Counted from the first letter of the stretch, positions 24,023-32,939 are shown. The stretch: DNA of 40,192 nucleotides from JBCBKP01 sp038521625 (GCA_038521625.1 JBCBKP010000029.1:1-40192); one strand, 5' to 3'. The notes: generated from the letters alone by a model not told the origin. Program-made: numbers and translations.

Positions 24023-26023
24023 ATGAACATTCTCCGGACGGTCGGTGGCTCGAAGGACGTGCAGGCTCTGCGCGTGGAGCAGCTCCCGGACCTGGCGGCG
24101 GAGATCCGCGCCGCGATCATCGAGCAGGTCTCGTCCACGGGCGGGCATCTCGCGCCGAACCTCGGCGTGATCGAGCTGACGGTCGCGCTGCACTACGTGT
24201 TCGATTTCGGCTTCGACCGCCTGCTCTTCGACGTCGGGCACCAGTGCTACCCGCACAAGCTGCTGACCGGCCGGCTCGAGAAGTTCTCGAAGCTGCGCAC
24301 GCGCGAGGGCATGAGCGGGTTCCCGGAGCCGCTCGAGAGCCACTACGACCTCTTCCGCGTCGGGCACGCCGGCACCGGCGTCTCGACGGCGGTCGGGATG
24401 GCCCGCGGTGATCAGCTCACCGGCGAGGGCTTCGATCCGAAGGAGAACCCCGAGGGGCGCCGCGTCGTCACGCTCGTGGGCGACGCTTCGATCGTCAACG
24501 GCGTCTCGCTCGAGGGTCTGAACAACGCGGGCACGCTCGACCGGCAGCTGCTGGTCATCCTCAACGACAACGGGATGTCGATCAGCAAGCCGCAGGGCGC
24601 GCTCGCGGGCTACTTCGATCGCGTGCGGGTGAGCCACACGTACACGGAGTTCAAGAAGGAGGCCGGCGAGCTGCTCGACCGCGTGCCGGGCGGCGACCTG
24701 CTGAAGCGGGCGTACCACCGCGCCGGCGAGATGACCAAGGCGCTCATCGCCGAGGACTCGGTCTTCAGCAAGTTCGGGCTGCTGACCGTCGGCCCGATCG
24801 ACGGGCACGACATCCCGACGATGATCGACTTCCTCAATGAGGTCAAGGAGATCGATCGGCCGGTCGTCCTGCACGTCAAGACCACCAAGGGCAAGGGGCT
24901 CGATGTCGCCGAGGCGGACGCGACGCGGTTCCACTCGCCCAAGGCGTTCAGCGTGAGCCGCGAAGAGGCGACGAAGGCCTGCCGCGTCGAGATGAAATCG
25001 GGCGGTCGGAGCTTCACCGCCGCGTTCGGCGACGCCCTCTGCGACCTGATGACGCGCGACGACCGCGTCGTGTGCGCAACCGCGGCGATGGCGGACGGCA
25101 CGGGCGTCGTCAAGGCGATCGAGAAGTTCCCCGAGCGTGCCTTCGACACGGGGATCTGCGAGAGCCATGCGATGGACATGATGGCGGGCATGGCCAAGAG
25201 CGGCCTCAAGCCTTTCTTCGCCGTCTACTCGACCTTCCTCCAGCGCGCCTTCGACCAGGCGTTCCAGGAGGTCGCGCTCCAGGGGCTGCCGGTGCGGATC
25301 TGCCTCGATCGCGCCGGCCTGGTCGGCGGCGACGGCTCGGTCCACCACGGCTTCTGCGACGTCTCGATCCTCCGAGCGCTGCCCGACGCGGTGCTCATGG
25401 CCGCGATCGACGAGTCGAGCCTGATCGCCTCGCTCGAGTTCATGGCGGGTCACGACGCGGGGCTCTCGGCGGTCCGCTACCCGCGCGACGACTGCTCGCC
25501 GCGGTTCGCGGCCGAGGAGTGCCCGCCGTTCGAGATCGGGCGGGCTCGTCTTCTGACGAGCGCCGGGGCGGATCTCGACGCCGAGCGCCCGGACGTGGCC
25601 GTGCTGGCGTTCGGCGTGCCGGCGATCGACGCCTGCAACGCGGCGGACCGGCTCGCGCCCGACCTCAACATCGGGGTGTGGGACGCGCGGTTCGCCAAGC
25701 CGCTCGACCGCGGCCTGATCCGCGAGTTGCTCGCCCGCTCGATCCCGGTCGTGACGATCGAGGACCACTCGGTGGTCGGGGGATTCGGCGCGGCCGTGCT
25801 CGAGGCCGCCCAGGAGATGGGGCTCGACGCGAGCGGGATCGTGCGCCTCGGCCTGCCCGACTCGTGGATCTATCAGGACTCTCGCGGGAGCCAGCTCGCC
25901 GAGGCGGGGATCGACCTCGCGTCGATCGAGGCGGCTATCCGGCGTGCCGCGGACACCGATCGCCCGCCGCACGAAGCGGGGTCGCCCTCGACACGCGTCG
26001 AGGGCGAGCGCGTCGCCCCGTAG
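24023..26023 (+). CDS. dxs: 1-deoxy-D-xylulose-5-phosphate synthase
   Basis: DXS makes DXP from pyruvate and glyceraldehyde-3-phosphate with TPP, the entry step of the MEP isoprenoid pathway. The 666-aa protein has GGHLAPNLGVIELTVALH (40-57), DVGHQCYPHKLLTGR (70-84), and a TPP/Mg motif VGDASIVNG...LNNAG...NDNGMSIS (152-187). The transketolase pyrimidine domain has catalytic Glu380 in FDTGICESHA (usual GIAEQHA). YSTFLQRAFDQ, LDRAGLVGGDGSVHHG with Asp429, and SAVRYPR follow. Two signature positions differ from the usual family (GDA for GDG, ESH for EQH), but the key acidic residues, His and Arg are kept. The ATG has GAGG directly before it and AAGGAAGGA 10 nt upstream. nadK follows 31 bp later. 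Confidence 0.93.
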   Translation: MNILRTVGGSKDVQALRVEQLPDLAAEIRAAIIEQVSSTGGHLAPNLGVIELTVALHYVFDFGFDRLLFDVGHQCYPHKLLTGRLEKFSKLRTREGMSGFPEPLESHYDLFRVGHAGTGVSTAVGMARGDQLTGEGFDPKENPEGRRVVTLVGDASIVNGVSLEGLNNAGTLDRQLLVILNDNGMSISKPQGALAGYFDRVRVSHTYTEFKKEAGELLDRVPGGDLLKRAYHRAGEMTKALIAEDSVFSKFGLLTVGPIDGHDIPTMIDFLNEVKEIDRPVVLHVKTTKGKGLDVAEADATRFHSPKAFSVSREEATKACRVEMKSGGRSFTAAFGDALCDLMTRDDRVVCATAAMADGTGVVKAIEKFPERAFDTGICESHAMDMMAGMAKSGLKPFFAVYSTFLQRAFDQAFQEVALQGLPVRICLDRAGLVGGDGSVHHGFCDVSILRALPDAVLMAAIDESSLIASLEFMAGHDAGLSAVRYPRDDCSPRFAAEECPPFEIGRARLLTSAGADLDAERPDVAVLAFGVPAIDACNAADRLAPDLNIGVWDARFAKPLDRGLIRELLARSIPVVTIEDHSVVGGFGAAVLEAAQEMGLDASGIVRLGLPDSWIYQDSRGSQLAEAGIDLASIEAAIRRAADTDRPPHEAGSPSTRVEGERVAP

Positions 26024-26054
26024 GCGGCGCGAGGTCTGACAGGGAGCCCGTGCG

Positions 26055-26936
26055 GTGGCGAGACGCGTCGCGCTGATGGTCAACCGCGGCAAGCCCGGCG
26101 TCGGGGACGCGATCGAGGCGCTCCGCGAGATCGTCGCGCGCGAGGGCGCCGAGATCGTCTCGGTCACGGACGTTCGCTCGGCGGGCGAGCCGGCCCCCGC
26201 GGCCGGCTCGTCGACTCCTGCGGATCTGGTCATCACGCTCGGCGGTGACGGCACCATGCTCTCGACCGCGCGTTGCTGCAGCCATCCGGGCGTGCCGCTG
26301 CTCGGGCTGAACTTCGGCAAGCTCGGTTTCCTGGCCGACTTCGACCTCGAGACGCTGCGCGCGCAGGCCGGGCGTCTGTTCGGCGACCAGCCGCTCCGCA
26401 CCCACGAGGTCGCGACGCTGCACGCGGCGCTCGTGTCCGGCGGTGTCGCTCGCGACGCGGGGCGGGCGCTCAACGAGTTCGCGATCACCGCGGGCCCGCC
26501 GTACCGGATGATCTCGCTGCGTCTGTGGATCGACGGGCGCGCCGGGCCCGAGGTCCGGGGCGACGGGCTGATCGCGGCGACGCCGATCGGTTCGACCGCG
26601 TACAACGTCGCCGCGGGCGGCCCGATCGTCTCGCCGGGGCTCGACGCGGTGATCCTGACGCCGATCGCCGCGCACTCGCTGACGTTCAGGCCGATCGTGC
26701 TTCCGGGTAACTCTGTCGTCGAGGTCAGCGTGGAGCGAGCGAACCGCGAGAACGGCTCCGGGACAACGCTGGTCGCCGACGGGCAGGTGCACGTGCCGCT
26801 CTCCGAGGGTGACCGCGTGCGCATCGAGCGCGCGCCGGACCCGGTGCGGCTCGTCGAGAACCCCGGCACCGCGCACTGGGAGACGCTGGTCGACAAGATG
26901 GGCTGGGCGTCGGGCCCGCCCGGGCGACGCTCCTAG
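26055..26936 (+). CDS. nadK: NAD kinase
   Basis: The 293-aa enzyme phosphorylates NAD to NADP. The GGDGT motif is at 63-67 (TLGGDGTMLSTAR). NFGKLGFLADF, LNEFAI, GDGLIAATPIGSTAYNVAAGGPIV and LTPIAAHSLTFRPIVLP are all present in family order. The GTG at 26055 has AGGGAG 8 nt upstream. Position behind dxs suggests co-transcription; the MEP pathway consumes NADPH, so the link is sensible but not proof. The TAG stop shares CTAG with the convergent antiporter gene. Confidence 0.95.
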   Translation: MARRVALMVNRGKPGVGDAIEALREIVAREGAEIVSVTDVRSAGEPAPAAGSSTPADLVITLGGDGTMLSTARCCSHPGVPLLGLNFGKLGFLADFDLETLRAQAGRLFGDQPLRTHEVATLHAALVSGGVARDAGRALNEFAITAGPPYRMISLRLWIDGRAGPEVRGDGLIAATPIGSTAYNVAAGGPIVSPGLDAVILTPIAAHSLTFRPIVLPGNSVVEVSVERANRENGSGTTLVADGQVHVPLSEGDRVRIERAPDPVRLVENPGTAHWETLVDKMGWASGPPGRRS

Positions 26937-28912
26937 CGCCCGCCGGCGGGATCGGCCTCGCCTTCGGGCTGGCCCTCTTCGAACAACGGCCCCATCAGCA
27001 GGCTGTCGGGATCGACCAGCGCGACGATCGTGTCGCCGGCCCTCGGCTTGGTGTTCTTGCGGTCGGCGGTCGCGAGCTGCACGCGTCCGGACTTCTCGAT
27101 CACGTAGAGCAGGATGGAGGCGCCGCCGTAGAGCGTCTGATACGCGGGCCATCCCAGGTCGGGCCCGAGGCGTACGGCGTGCTCGATCCAACCCAGGCGC
27201 TTCTTCTCGCGCAGGTCCTCGAGCGTGGTGCTGCCCTCGAGCAGGACGCGGCCGGGGGTCTCGCCGCGTGCGTGAGTCTCCGGGCGTGCGGCCCGCTGCG
27301 CTTCGGGAAGGTTCGCGTCGTCGATGGGCTTGCGCGAGATCGCGTAGGTCGCGGCTCGACCGAAGAGCCTCGTGAACCGCTGCAGCGCGAGCGCGTTGAC
27401 CTCCTCGTTCGGCGTCGCCGCGACGACGCGCCCGATCCCTCTGAGATCGAGCCCCTCCAGGAATGGCTCCTCGAGGACGTTGCCGAAGCGTGCATCGAGC
27501 CCGAGCATGCGAGCGGCGATCACGTGCTCTCGGTTGGTATCGACGAGCAGCACGCGGTGCCCGCGCTTGTGCAGCGATTCGGCGAAGACGCGCGATCCGG
27601 CCCCCGCCCCGACGAAGAGAACGCCCTGCGGATCCTGATCGGAGACGCCCAGCCAGTTCGCGACGAGCGGTGCCGCGATCCCGTAGAAGCTCACGGTGCC
27701 GACGATGACGAAGAACGTCAACGCGACGAGGCGGTCCGGGTCCTCGAACCGCTCGGCGTTCGCGAGCGCGAGCGTGAACACGCTCGCGACCGCGGCCGCC
27801 ACGATCCCGCGCGGCGCGACCAGACAGAGCAGCGCCTTCTCCGGCCAGCTCAGCTTCAGCCCCGCCGTCGAGATTCCGACCGCGGCCGGTCGCACGACCA
27901 GGATCAGGATCGCGAGGAACCCGAGCACGCGGAGCCAGTCGAAGCCCCGGAGCGATTCCAAGTCCAGTCTCGCGGCGAGCACGATGAACAGGATCGAGAT
28001 CAGAAGCGTGCGGAGGTTCTCCTTGAACTCGAGGATGTGGTGCGTGTCGATGCGCTTCTGGTTCGCCAGGGCGATGCCCATGACAGTCGCCGCCAGCAGC
28101 CCGGACTCCGCCTGGAGGTAGTTGGAGGCGGCCGCCGCCGCGATGACGAGCGTCAGGCTGAGCGGGTTCTGCAGGTGCTCGGGCACCAGGAACCGGTCGA
28201 TCATCGCGACCAGCACGAACGCGCCGAGGAAGCCGAGGCCGAATCCGTAGACCAACGTCCGGACGATCGCCAGCGCGACGTCGTCGGCCGCGGCGGAGGC
28301 CTGGCCACCGAGCAGAAGGACCTCGAGGACGAGGACCGCGGTGACCGCGCCGACCGGGTCGATGACGATGCCCTCCCACTTCAGGATCGGGCCGACCTGT
28401 CCCGACGGGCGGATGTGCTGCAGCATGGGTCCGACGACCGTGGGACCCGTGACGATCAGGATCGCACCGAGCAGCACGGCGAGCTCGCGTTCGAGCCCAA
28501 GCACCGCCTCGGCCGCCGCCGCGGCGAACACCCATGTGATCACCGCGCCGGCGGAGACGAGCATCGTCACCGCGCGCGAGACGCCGCGGATCTCGCGGAA
28601 CTTCAGCGTCAGGCCGCCCTCGTAGAGGATGAGAGAGACCGCGATGCCGACGAGCGGCAGGAGCAGGTCGCCGAAGAGGGCGTTCGGGTCGAGCAGCGGT
28701 CGGGGCGTCTCGACGCCGAGCCAGCCCCCGATGATCTGGCTGCCGGGTCCGGCGAGGAACCCGAAGAGCAGGAGCAGCAGGATCGACGGGACGCGGATCT
28801 TCCAAGAGACCCACTGCGCGATCGCGCCGAGCACGGCGATCGCCGCGAGGGTCAGCGCGACCATCGCGCCGTCGCCGGCCGCGAGCGTCGTGATCGGGAT
28901 GAGGCTGATCAA
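26933..28912 (-). CDS. Na+/H+ antiporter (CPA1-like) with C-terminal RCK/TrkA-N domain
   Basis: The 659-aa protein has about 12-13 membrane helices in residues 1-420. NhaP/CPA1-type features are visible: LILYEGGLTLKFREI, TGPTVVGPML, EGIVIDPVGAVTAVLVLE (ion-site Asp region) and LVAPRGIVAAAVASVF. A Rossmann RCK domain follows at about 430-545 (VLFVGAGAGSRVFAESLHKRGHRVLLVDTNREH), which in the family binds NAD(H) or nucleotides and gates transport. The last 110 residues carry a TrkA-C-like region. The TTG start overlaps the nucleosidase stop by 4 bases, so it is the last gene of a translationally coupled three-gene operon. Sodium or potassium specificity cannot be told from sequence. Confidence 0.9.
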   Translation of the reverse strand: MISLIPITTLAAGDGAMVALTLAAIAVLGAIAQWVSWKIRVPSILLLLLFGFLAGPGSQIIGGWLGVETPRPLLDPNALFGDLLLPLVGIAVSLILYEGGLTLKFREIRGVSRAVTMLVSAGAVITWVFAAAAAEAVLGLERELAVLLGAILIVTGPTVVGPMLQHIRPSGQVGPILKWEGIVIDPVGAVTAVLVLEVLLLGGQASAAADDVALAIVRTLVYGFGLGFLGAFVLVAMIDRFLVPEHLQNPLSLTLVIAAAAASNYLQAESGLLAATVMGIALANQKRIDTHHILEFKENLRTLLISILFIVLAARLDLESLRGFDWLRVLGFLAILILVVRPAAVGISTAGLKLSWPEKALLCLVAPRGIVAAAVASVFTLALANAERFEDPDRLVALTFFVIVGTVSFYGIAAPLVANWLGVSDQDPQGVLFVGAGAGSRVFAESLHKRGHRVLLVDTNREHVIAARMLGLDARFGNVLEEPFLEGLDLRGIGRVVAATPNEEVNALALQRFTRLFGRAATYAISRKPIDDANLPEAQRAARPETHARGETPGRVLLEGSTTLEDLREKKRLGWIEHAVRLGPDLGWPAYQTLYGGASILLYVIEKSGRVQLATADRKNTKPRAGDTIVALVDPDSLLMGPLFEEGQPEGEADPAGGR

Positions 28913-29670
28913 CGCGGCCCGTCTCCGTCGTGCCCGAGCCAGTCGCTCAGCAGGCCGCCCACGATACCGCGCGAGTAGGACGCGGCGAACGCCGAGAGCG
29001 AGGCGGTGTACTCGCTCTCCGTGTGATCGCCGGCGCGATCCGAGATCGCGCGCACGACCGCGACCGGGATGCCGTACTCGTGCGCCACCTGGGCCACGGC
29101 CGCTCCCTCCATCTCGACCGCCGCCGCATCGGGAACACCCGAGCGGACCCGGTCCGCGAGCGCCGCGCTGCTGACGAAAAGATCGCCGCTGGCGATCAGC
29201 CCGCTGTGCACACGCGGCGGCTGCGGGCGGTCGAGCCGGCGGCAGAACTCCGTCGCGGTGTCGAGTAGATGGCGCGAGATCTCCGGGTCGACGCCGAACC
29301 GCTCGACCTCGAGCAGCGGCACGACGCGGGGCGGCCAGATCGGCGAGGCGTCGAGATCGTGGTGCACCAGCTCGGTCGCCACGACGACGTCACCGATCTC
29401 GATCTCGGGCCGCATCGCACCGGCCACGCCCGTGACGATGAGGGCGCGGACGCCGAAGCGGATGATGAGCTCCATGGCCGCCGCGGCCGCGGAGACCTTC
29501 CCAACGCGTGAGATCACGAGCACAACGTCGGTCTCGGCGGAGCGGTTGATGATGAACTCGCGCCCTCCGTGCGACTCGCGCGACGCCCCACCGCCGAGGA
29601 ACGCGCTGAGCGCTTCGGCTTCCTCGGGCATCGCGCAGATCACGCCGAGGCTCGACGGGCGGTCTGTCAC
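28909..29670 (-). CDS. 5'-methylthioadenosine/S-adenosylhomocysteine nucleosidase-like protein
   Basis: The 253-aa protein belongs to the PNP/UDP phosphorylase family, MTA/SAH nucleosidase branch. It has GVICAMPEEAEAL (9-21), VTGVAGAM (79-86), a TELVHHDLDA segment (99-108), SGDLFV (161-166), VEMEGAAVAQVA (185-196, purine and ribose contacts) and VVRAISDRAG (205-214), where Asp211 would protonate the base. The enzyme would cleave MTA, SAH or 5'-deoxyadenosine and so relieve product inhibition of SAM enzymes. GTG at 29670 overlaps the regulator stop as GTGA. A related futalosine hydrolase role cannot be excluded. Confidence 0.88.
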   Translation of the reverse strand: MTDRPSSLGVICAMPEEAEALSAFLGGGASRESHGGREFIINRSAETDVVLVISRVGKVSAAAAAMELIIRFGVRALIVTGVAGAMRPEIEIGDVVVATELVHHDLDASPIWPPRVVPLLEVERFGVDPEISRHLLDTATEFCRRLDRPQPPRVHSGLIASGDLFVSSAALADRVRSGVPDAAAVEMEGAAVAQVAHEYGIPVAVVRAISDRAGDHTESEYTASLSAFAASYSRGIVGGLLSDWLGHDGDGPR

Positions 29671-30785
29671 CTCGCAGCGCCCGCGGACCGCGGCGGCGCG
29701 ACGCTCTGCCGCTCGATCAGGGTCGGGCGGACCGTCAGCACCTTCGGAGGGCTGCTCAGCCCGTCCACGCGGTCGAGCAGGCGTCGCGCGGCGGTCTCGC
29801 ACACCTCACGTAGCGGGTTGTCCACGATCGTCACGGGGGCGTCGGCGGCCTGGAGCGCGGTCGAGTCACCGAGCAGCCCGACGACCGAGAGATCGGCGGG
29901 GACCGTCAGTCCGACCGCCCGAGCGGCCAAGCTCGCGCCGAGCGCCAGCTGCGGCCCGACACCGACGACGCCCGTGATCCAGCGATCTTGACGCAGGGCC
30001 TCGGCGAGTTCGTCACGAGCGGTCGACCAGGGCGGGACGCCGCGCTCACGCGGCTCACGGGCCACGCCGATCTCCTTCAGCTCCGCGCCGGCGCGGGCGC
30101 AGGCCGCCCGCACGCCCTCGAGCACGCCCCCCGGCGACCGGCGGTCGCTCTTGGGATGGGCGAGCGCGATCGAGCGGTGGCCGCGCTCCAGCAGGCAAGC
30201 GGCGCCCATGCGCCCGGTCTCCACCGGATCGATCGCGACGACGTCCACGCGCTGCGACACGGCCGCGAAGTCGACGACGACCGTTGGGACGCCCCGCGCC
30301 GCCAGGCCGTCGAGCATGGCGTCGTGCTCGCCGACGGAGGGGAGCAGGACGAGCACGCCAGCGACCCGCGGCGAGCAGAGCGGCTCGATCTCGATGGCGT
30401 CGCGGCCCCGCCCGGGCTCCTCGGCGTGCAGCGAGATGCGGTGCCCCGAGTCGGCAAGACCGAGGCGGATGCCGCGGAGCCCGACGTGCAATCGCTCGAT
30501 CTCGAGGTGCGGGAGGATGACGACCACGTCGCGCCCCGCGTCCTCTTGCGGCGCGACATACACGCCCCGACGCGGCGCAGAGCGGAGCAGGCCCTCGGCG
30601 GTCAGCGTATTGATGGCCTGCTTCACGATGCCGAGGCTGCAGCCGTAGCTGACACTCAGCTGGCGCATGCTCGGCAGCTTGGTGCCGGGCGGGAGCTCAC
30701 CGCCACGGACCTGGCCGCGGATGTGCGTCTGGATCCGCCGGACGAGCGGGAGTTCGGCGTTGCCCTGGGATGCTTCAGAATCCAA
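29667..30785 (-). CDS. Transcriptional regulator: GntR-type HTH fused to LacI-type sugar-binding domain
   Basis: The 372-aa regulator has an N-terminal GntR winged helix (about 11-78: LVRRIQTHIRGQVRGGELPPGTKLPSMRQLSVSYG; VKQAINTLTAEGLLRSAPRRGVYV). A periplasmic-binding-protein-like effector domain of LacI type covers about 86-350 (DVVVILPHLEI, GVLVLLPSV, VDVVAIDPVETGRMGAACLLERGHRSIALAHP, SVVGLLGD). This AraR-like architecture normally senses sugars. The TTG start has no obvious ribosome-binding site and is tentative. It is the first gene of an operon with the nucleosidase and antiporter, and a tRNA-Glu gene lies 84 bp upstream on the same strand. The effector is unknown. Confidence 0.88.
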   Translation of the reverse strand: MDSEASQGNAELPLVRRIQTHIRGQVRGGELPPGTKLPSMRQLSVSYGCSLGIVKQAINTLTAEGLLRSAPRRGVYVAPQEDAGRDVVVILPHLEIERLHVGLRGIRLGLADSGHRISLHAEEPGRGRDAIEIEPLCSPRVAGVLVLLPSVGEHDAMLDGLAARGVPTVVVDFAAVSQRVDVVAIDPVETGRMGAACLLERGHRSIALAHPKSDRRSPGGVLEGVRAACARAGAELKEIGVAREPRERGVPPWSTARDELAEALRQDRWITGVVGVGPQLALGASLAARAVGLTVPADLSVVGLLGDSTALQAADAPVTIVDNPLREVCETAARRLLDRVDGLSSPPKVLTVRPTLIERQSVAPPRSAGAAR

Positions 30786-30869
30786 CAGAAAGCCCGCCGC
30801 GATCGTTCCGGCCGTGGATGCAGGGGGTGCCCGAGAGCCGACCTGCCGGCCTCGCTCCCGAATCGAGAA

Positions 30870-30944
30870 TGACCCCAGGGGGATTCGAACCCCCGTTCCC
30901 AGGATGAGAACCTGGTGTCCTGGACCAGACTAGACGATGGGGCC
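30870..30944 (-). tRNA. tRNA-Glu (anticodon CTC)
   Basis: On the minus strand GGCCCCA (5') pairs with TGGGGTC (3') in the acceptor stem. The anticodon stem-loop CCAGG-TTCTCAT-CCTGG shows CTC at plus-strand positions 30906-30908, and the T arm has GGGGG-TTCGAAT-CCCCC. The 5' part TCGTCTAG is typical of tRNA-Glu. The length is 75 nt with discriminator A, and CCA is not encoded. Confidence 0.95.
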
Positions 30945-31057
30945 AGTGCTGGACGGGGAGTTTAGACCCCGCCCGCGCGTCCGACAACATCGGCCGCTAG
31001 CGCGAACCAGATCAACTGTTTGGGCTGCGGGCGTCCGACGAGGGAGTACGCCGGCGG

Positions 31058-31357
31058 TCAGACCGTCGCGGCCGAGTCGCGGCGGAGCTGGGCCAAGGCG
31101 TAGACCGCGGCCTCGAGCTCGGTGCTGCCGACCACACCTCCGCAGGGCACGCCGGAGCTGTCCGTCCATTCGGCGCGGTAGCAATCGAACAGCTGGGTGT
31201 GGCGGAGCGAGAGCGTGAAGCCCGCGCGGGCGAACTCCTCGCGGATCCGCTCGAGGCCCGGCAACCACCGGCCGCTCGAGGTGGCTTCGCAGCCCGCGCT
31301 GTCCAGCGTGGCCCAACCCGTCGAGTACAACTCGTCGAGAGCGATGTCCAGTCCCAT
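31058..31357 (-). CDS. Hypothetical small protein
   Basis: This 99-aa protein has no family I recognise. It starts MGLDIALDELYSTGWATLD and has a mixed alpha/beta pattern (LPGLERIREEFARAGFTLSLRHTQLFDCYRAEW), ending in a helix (ELEAAVYALAQLRRD). No signal peptide or membrane segment is seen. The ATG is supported by GGGAGG 7-12 nt upstream, which makes it a credible gene despite its size. Upstream, ATACTC could be part of a promoter. Confidence 0.65.
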   Translation of the reverse strand: MGLDIALDELYSTGWATLDSAGCEATSSGRWLPGLERIREEFARAGFTLSLRHTQLFDCYRAEWTDSSGVPCGGVVGSTELEAAVYALAQLRRDSAATV

Positions 31358-31496
31358 GCGTGGCCTCCCAGCTGCTGTCGAGCGGTCGGCCTGGCGACGC
31401 TCGCAGTCCATCAGAGTATCCGAAGGGGGCTCCTGAAGCCATCCGGAAGCCGCTCCAGCCGGCTTCAAACGCTTTCAGGAGACGGTCTGGGAGGGC

Positions 31497-32324
31497 TCAG
31501 CTGCCCGAAGTGAGGGAGAACGCGGCCCAGTCATAGACCGAATGTGCGACGACGGCAACGCCGAAGCCCCGCAGACAGAAGATGAACGCCAGCAGCCCGC
31601 CCGCGAGCAGCACGAAGGCCAGCGAGGCCACGTCGCGCCCCTCCGGCGATTCGGGCAGGTGGGTCCACGCGAAGAGCACCGACGAGCCGATGACCAGAGC
31701 TGCGCGGACCGGCACGAACGCCCGAGACTCGCTGCGAAAGAACAGCGCGAGCGGCAGGCCGATCATCATCGCCCGGAAGATGAGCTCTTCGTAGAGCCCG
31801 GCGGCTAGGGCCCGCTCGGCGATGACCGCGCCGGAGCTCGACGCGGCCTCCCCGCCGGCTTGCAAGGGGCTGATGCTGGTCGAGGCGGCCATCACGACGG
31901 CGAGGATCAGAAGCGGGATGGCCCAGCCGACCCCTTCGATCCAGGCGAGCGGGACGACCTTGAGATCGAAGCGGTTCTGAATCGGGTCGCGTGAGTCACG
32001 CCAGAGCGCGGCCAGCCCGATCAGAACTCCGAGGACTAGGACCGGGGCCGCGACGAGGGGGGCGAGGCCGACGGCCTCGGCGGCTCGGGCGATCCAGGCG
32101 TAGGCGATGAGGTCGGAGGTCGCGCCGCCTGGCGATCGGGCCGCCAGGACAACGTGGGCGATGAGCAGCGGCAGGACCATCAGCAGCGAGCCGACGGGAT
32201 CGCGGGTGCGCACCAGATAGTTCCCCAGCGGCGATCGCGGGGTCTTGCGGGTCGCGGGTTGGATCTTGGGGCGCGCGGGCCGCCTGGCGGGGCCGCTCTC
32301 GTTCCGCCAGCGTCGGGCGGACAC
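31497..32324 (-). CDS. CPBP-family intramembrane metalloprotease (CAAX protease-like)
   Basis: The 275-aa membrane protein carries the three motifs of the CPBP/Rce1-like family. Motif 1 is YEELIFR (178-184, Glu179/Glu180 and Arg184). Motif 2 is FAWTH (218-222). Motif 3 is HSVYD (261-265, His261 and Asp265). Six to seven helices surround them. A basic, Pro-rich N-tail of about 40 residues precedes the first helix. In bacteria such proteins are putative proteases, sometimes immunity or regulatory, with unknown substrates. The GTG start is 4 bp after the rpsT stop, so the two genes are probably co-transcribed. A downstream in-frame start may be the true one because the tail is low in complexity. 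Confidence 0.83.
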   Translation of the reverse strand: MSARRWRNESGPARRPARPKIQPATRKTPRSPLGNYLVRTRDPVGSLLMVLPLLIAHVVLAARSPGGATSDLIAYAWIARAAEAVGLAPLVAAPVLVLGVLIGLAALWRDSRDPIQNRFDLKVVPLAWIEGVGWAIPLLILAVVMAASTSISPLQAGGEAASSSGAVIAERALAAGLYEELIFRAMMIGLPLALFFRSESRAFVPVRAALVIGSSVLFAWTHLPESPEGRDVASLAFVLLAGGLLAFIFCLRGFGVAVVAHSVYDWAAFSLTSGS

Positions 32325-32328
32325 GCGC

Positions 32329-32598
32329 TCAGCCGGCCTTGAGGGCCTTGAGCCGCTTGTTCATGCGGCTCTTGCGGCGGGCGGCCTGGTTCTTGTGGAT
32401 GACGCCCTTCTGGGCGGTCTTGTCGACGACCTTGCTGGCACTCTTGAAGGCCTCGGTGGCGGCGGCGGCGTCGCCGGCGGCCTCGGCGGAGTTGAAGGCC
32501 TTGAGGGCCGCGCGGAGGGTGCGGAGGCGCCAGCGGTTGGCGGCGCGGCGCTTGGCGTTCTGACGGATGCGCTTCTTGGCGGACAGCGTGTGGGCCAT
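32329..32598 (-). CDS. rpsT: 30S ribosomal protein S20
   Basis: The 89-aa basic helical protein binds 16S rRNA. It begins MAHTLSAKKRIRQNAKRR, the classic S20 start. VVDKTAQKGVIHKNQAARRKSRMNKRL is the conserved C-terminal part. The ATG has GGAG about 9 nt upstream. It is followed closely by the CPBP protease gene. Confidence 0.97.
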   Translation of the reverse strand: MAHTLSAKKRIRQNAKRRAANRWRLRTLRAALKAFNSAEAAGDAAAATEAFKSASKVVDKTAQKGVIHKNQAARRKSRMNKRLKALKAG

Positions 32599-32939
32599 CG
32601 GGTCTCCGCGGGCTTGGTCTGCTGGTCGGGTGGTCCGACTCGGGCCTCAAGTTTTGGCTTCTGGGAGGCCGGGGTCAAGGGGGCGGGGGAGTTGGGACTG
32701 GGGACTGGGGACTTGCCACTTGGGATCGTGGAAGGGACCGGGGAAGCAAAGGGAGGGGGGAGGCTAAGGAGGCAGGGAGCTGCGGGAAGAGGAGAGGGCC
32801 GGGGGGAACGGGAAGAAGGAGATCGGAGGCAGCCGGGCTGCGGCGACTGTTGGGTGCGGATGGGCGGGCGTGGTCGGTTGCCGGGGGCGATTGGGGCCGC
32901 TAGCGTTGCGATCACGCGGACCGGGCGAGAGCCCCGCGA
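32599..32939. other. Gene-free G-rich intergenic region
   Basis: This 341-bp stretch between rpsT and tRNA-Arg has no supportable gene. The plus strand is strongly G/purine-rich from about 32660 to 32830. Five G runs at 32679-32710 (G5, G5, G3, G4, G4 with 1-4-nt loops; tandem ACT between the last three) form a potential G-quadruplex. It probably carries the rpsT promoter and the promoter of the tRNA gene. Confidence 0.6.
32650..32678 (-). promoter_or_regulatory. Possible promoter of rpsT
   Basis: On the minus strand TTGACC (32678-32673), a 17-nt spacer and AAAACT (32655-32650). The -35 matches 5 of 6; the -10 only 3 of 6. The leader would be about 45 nt. Confidence 0.3.
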
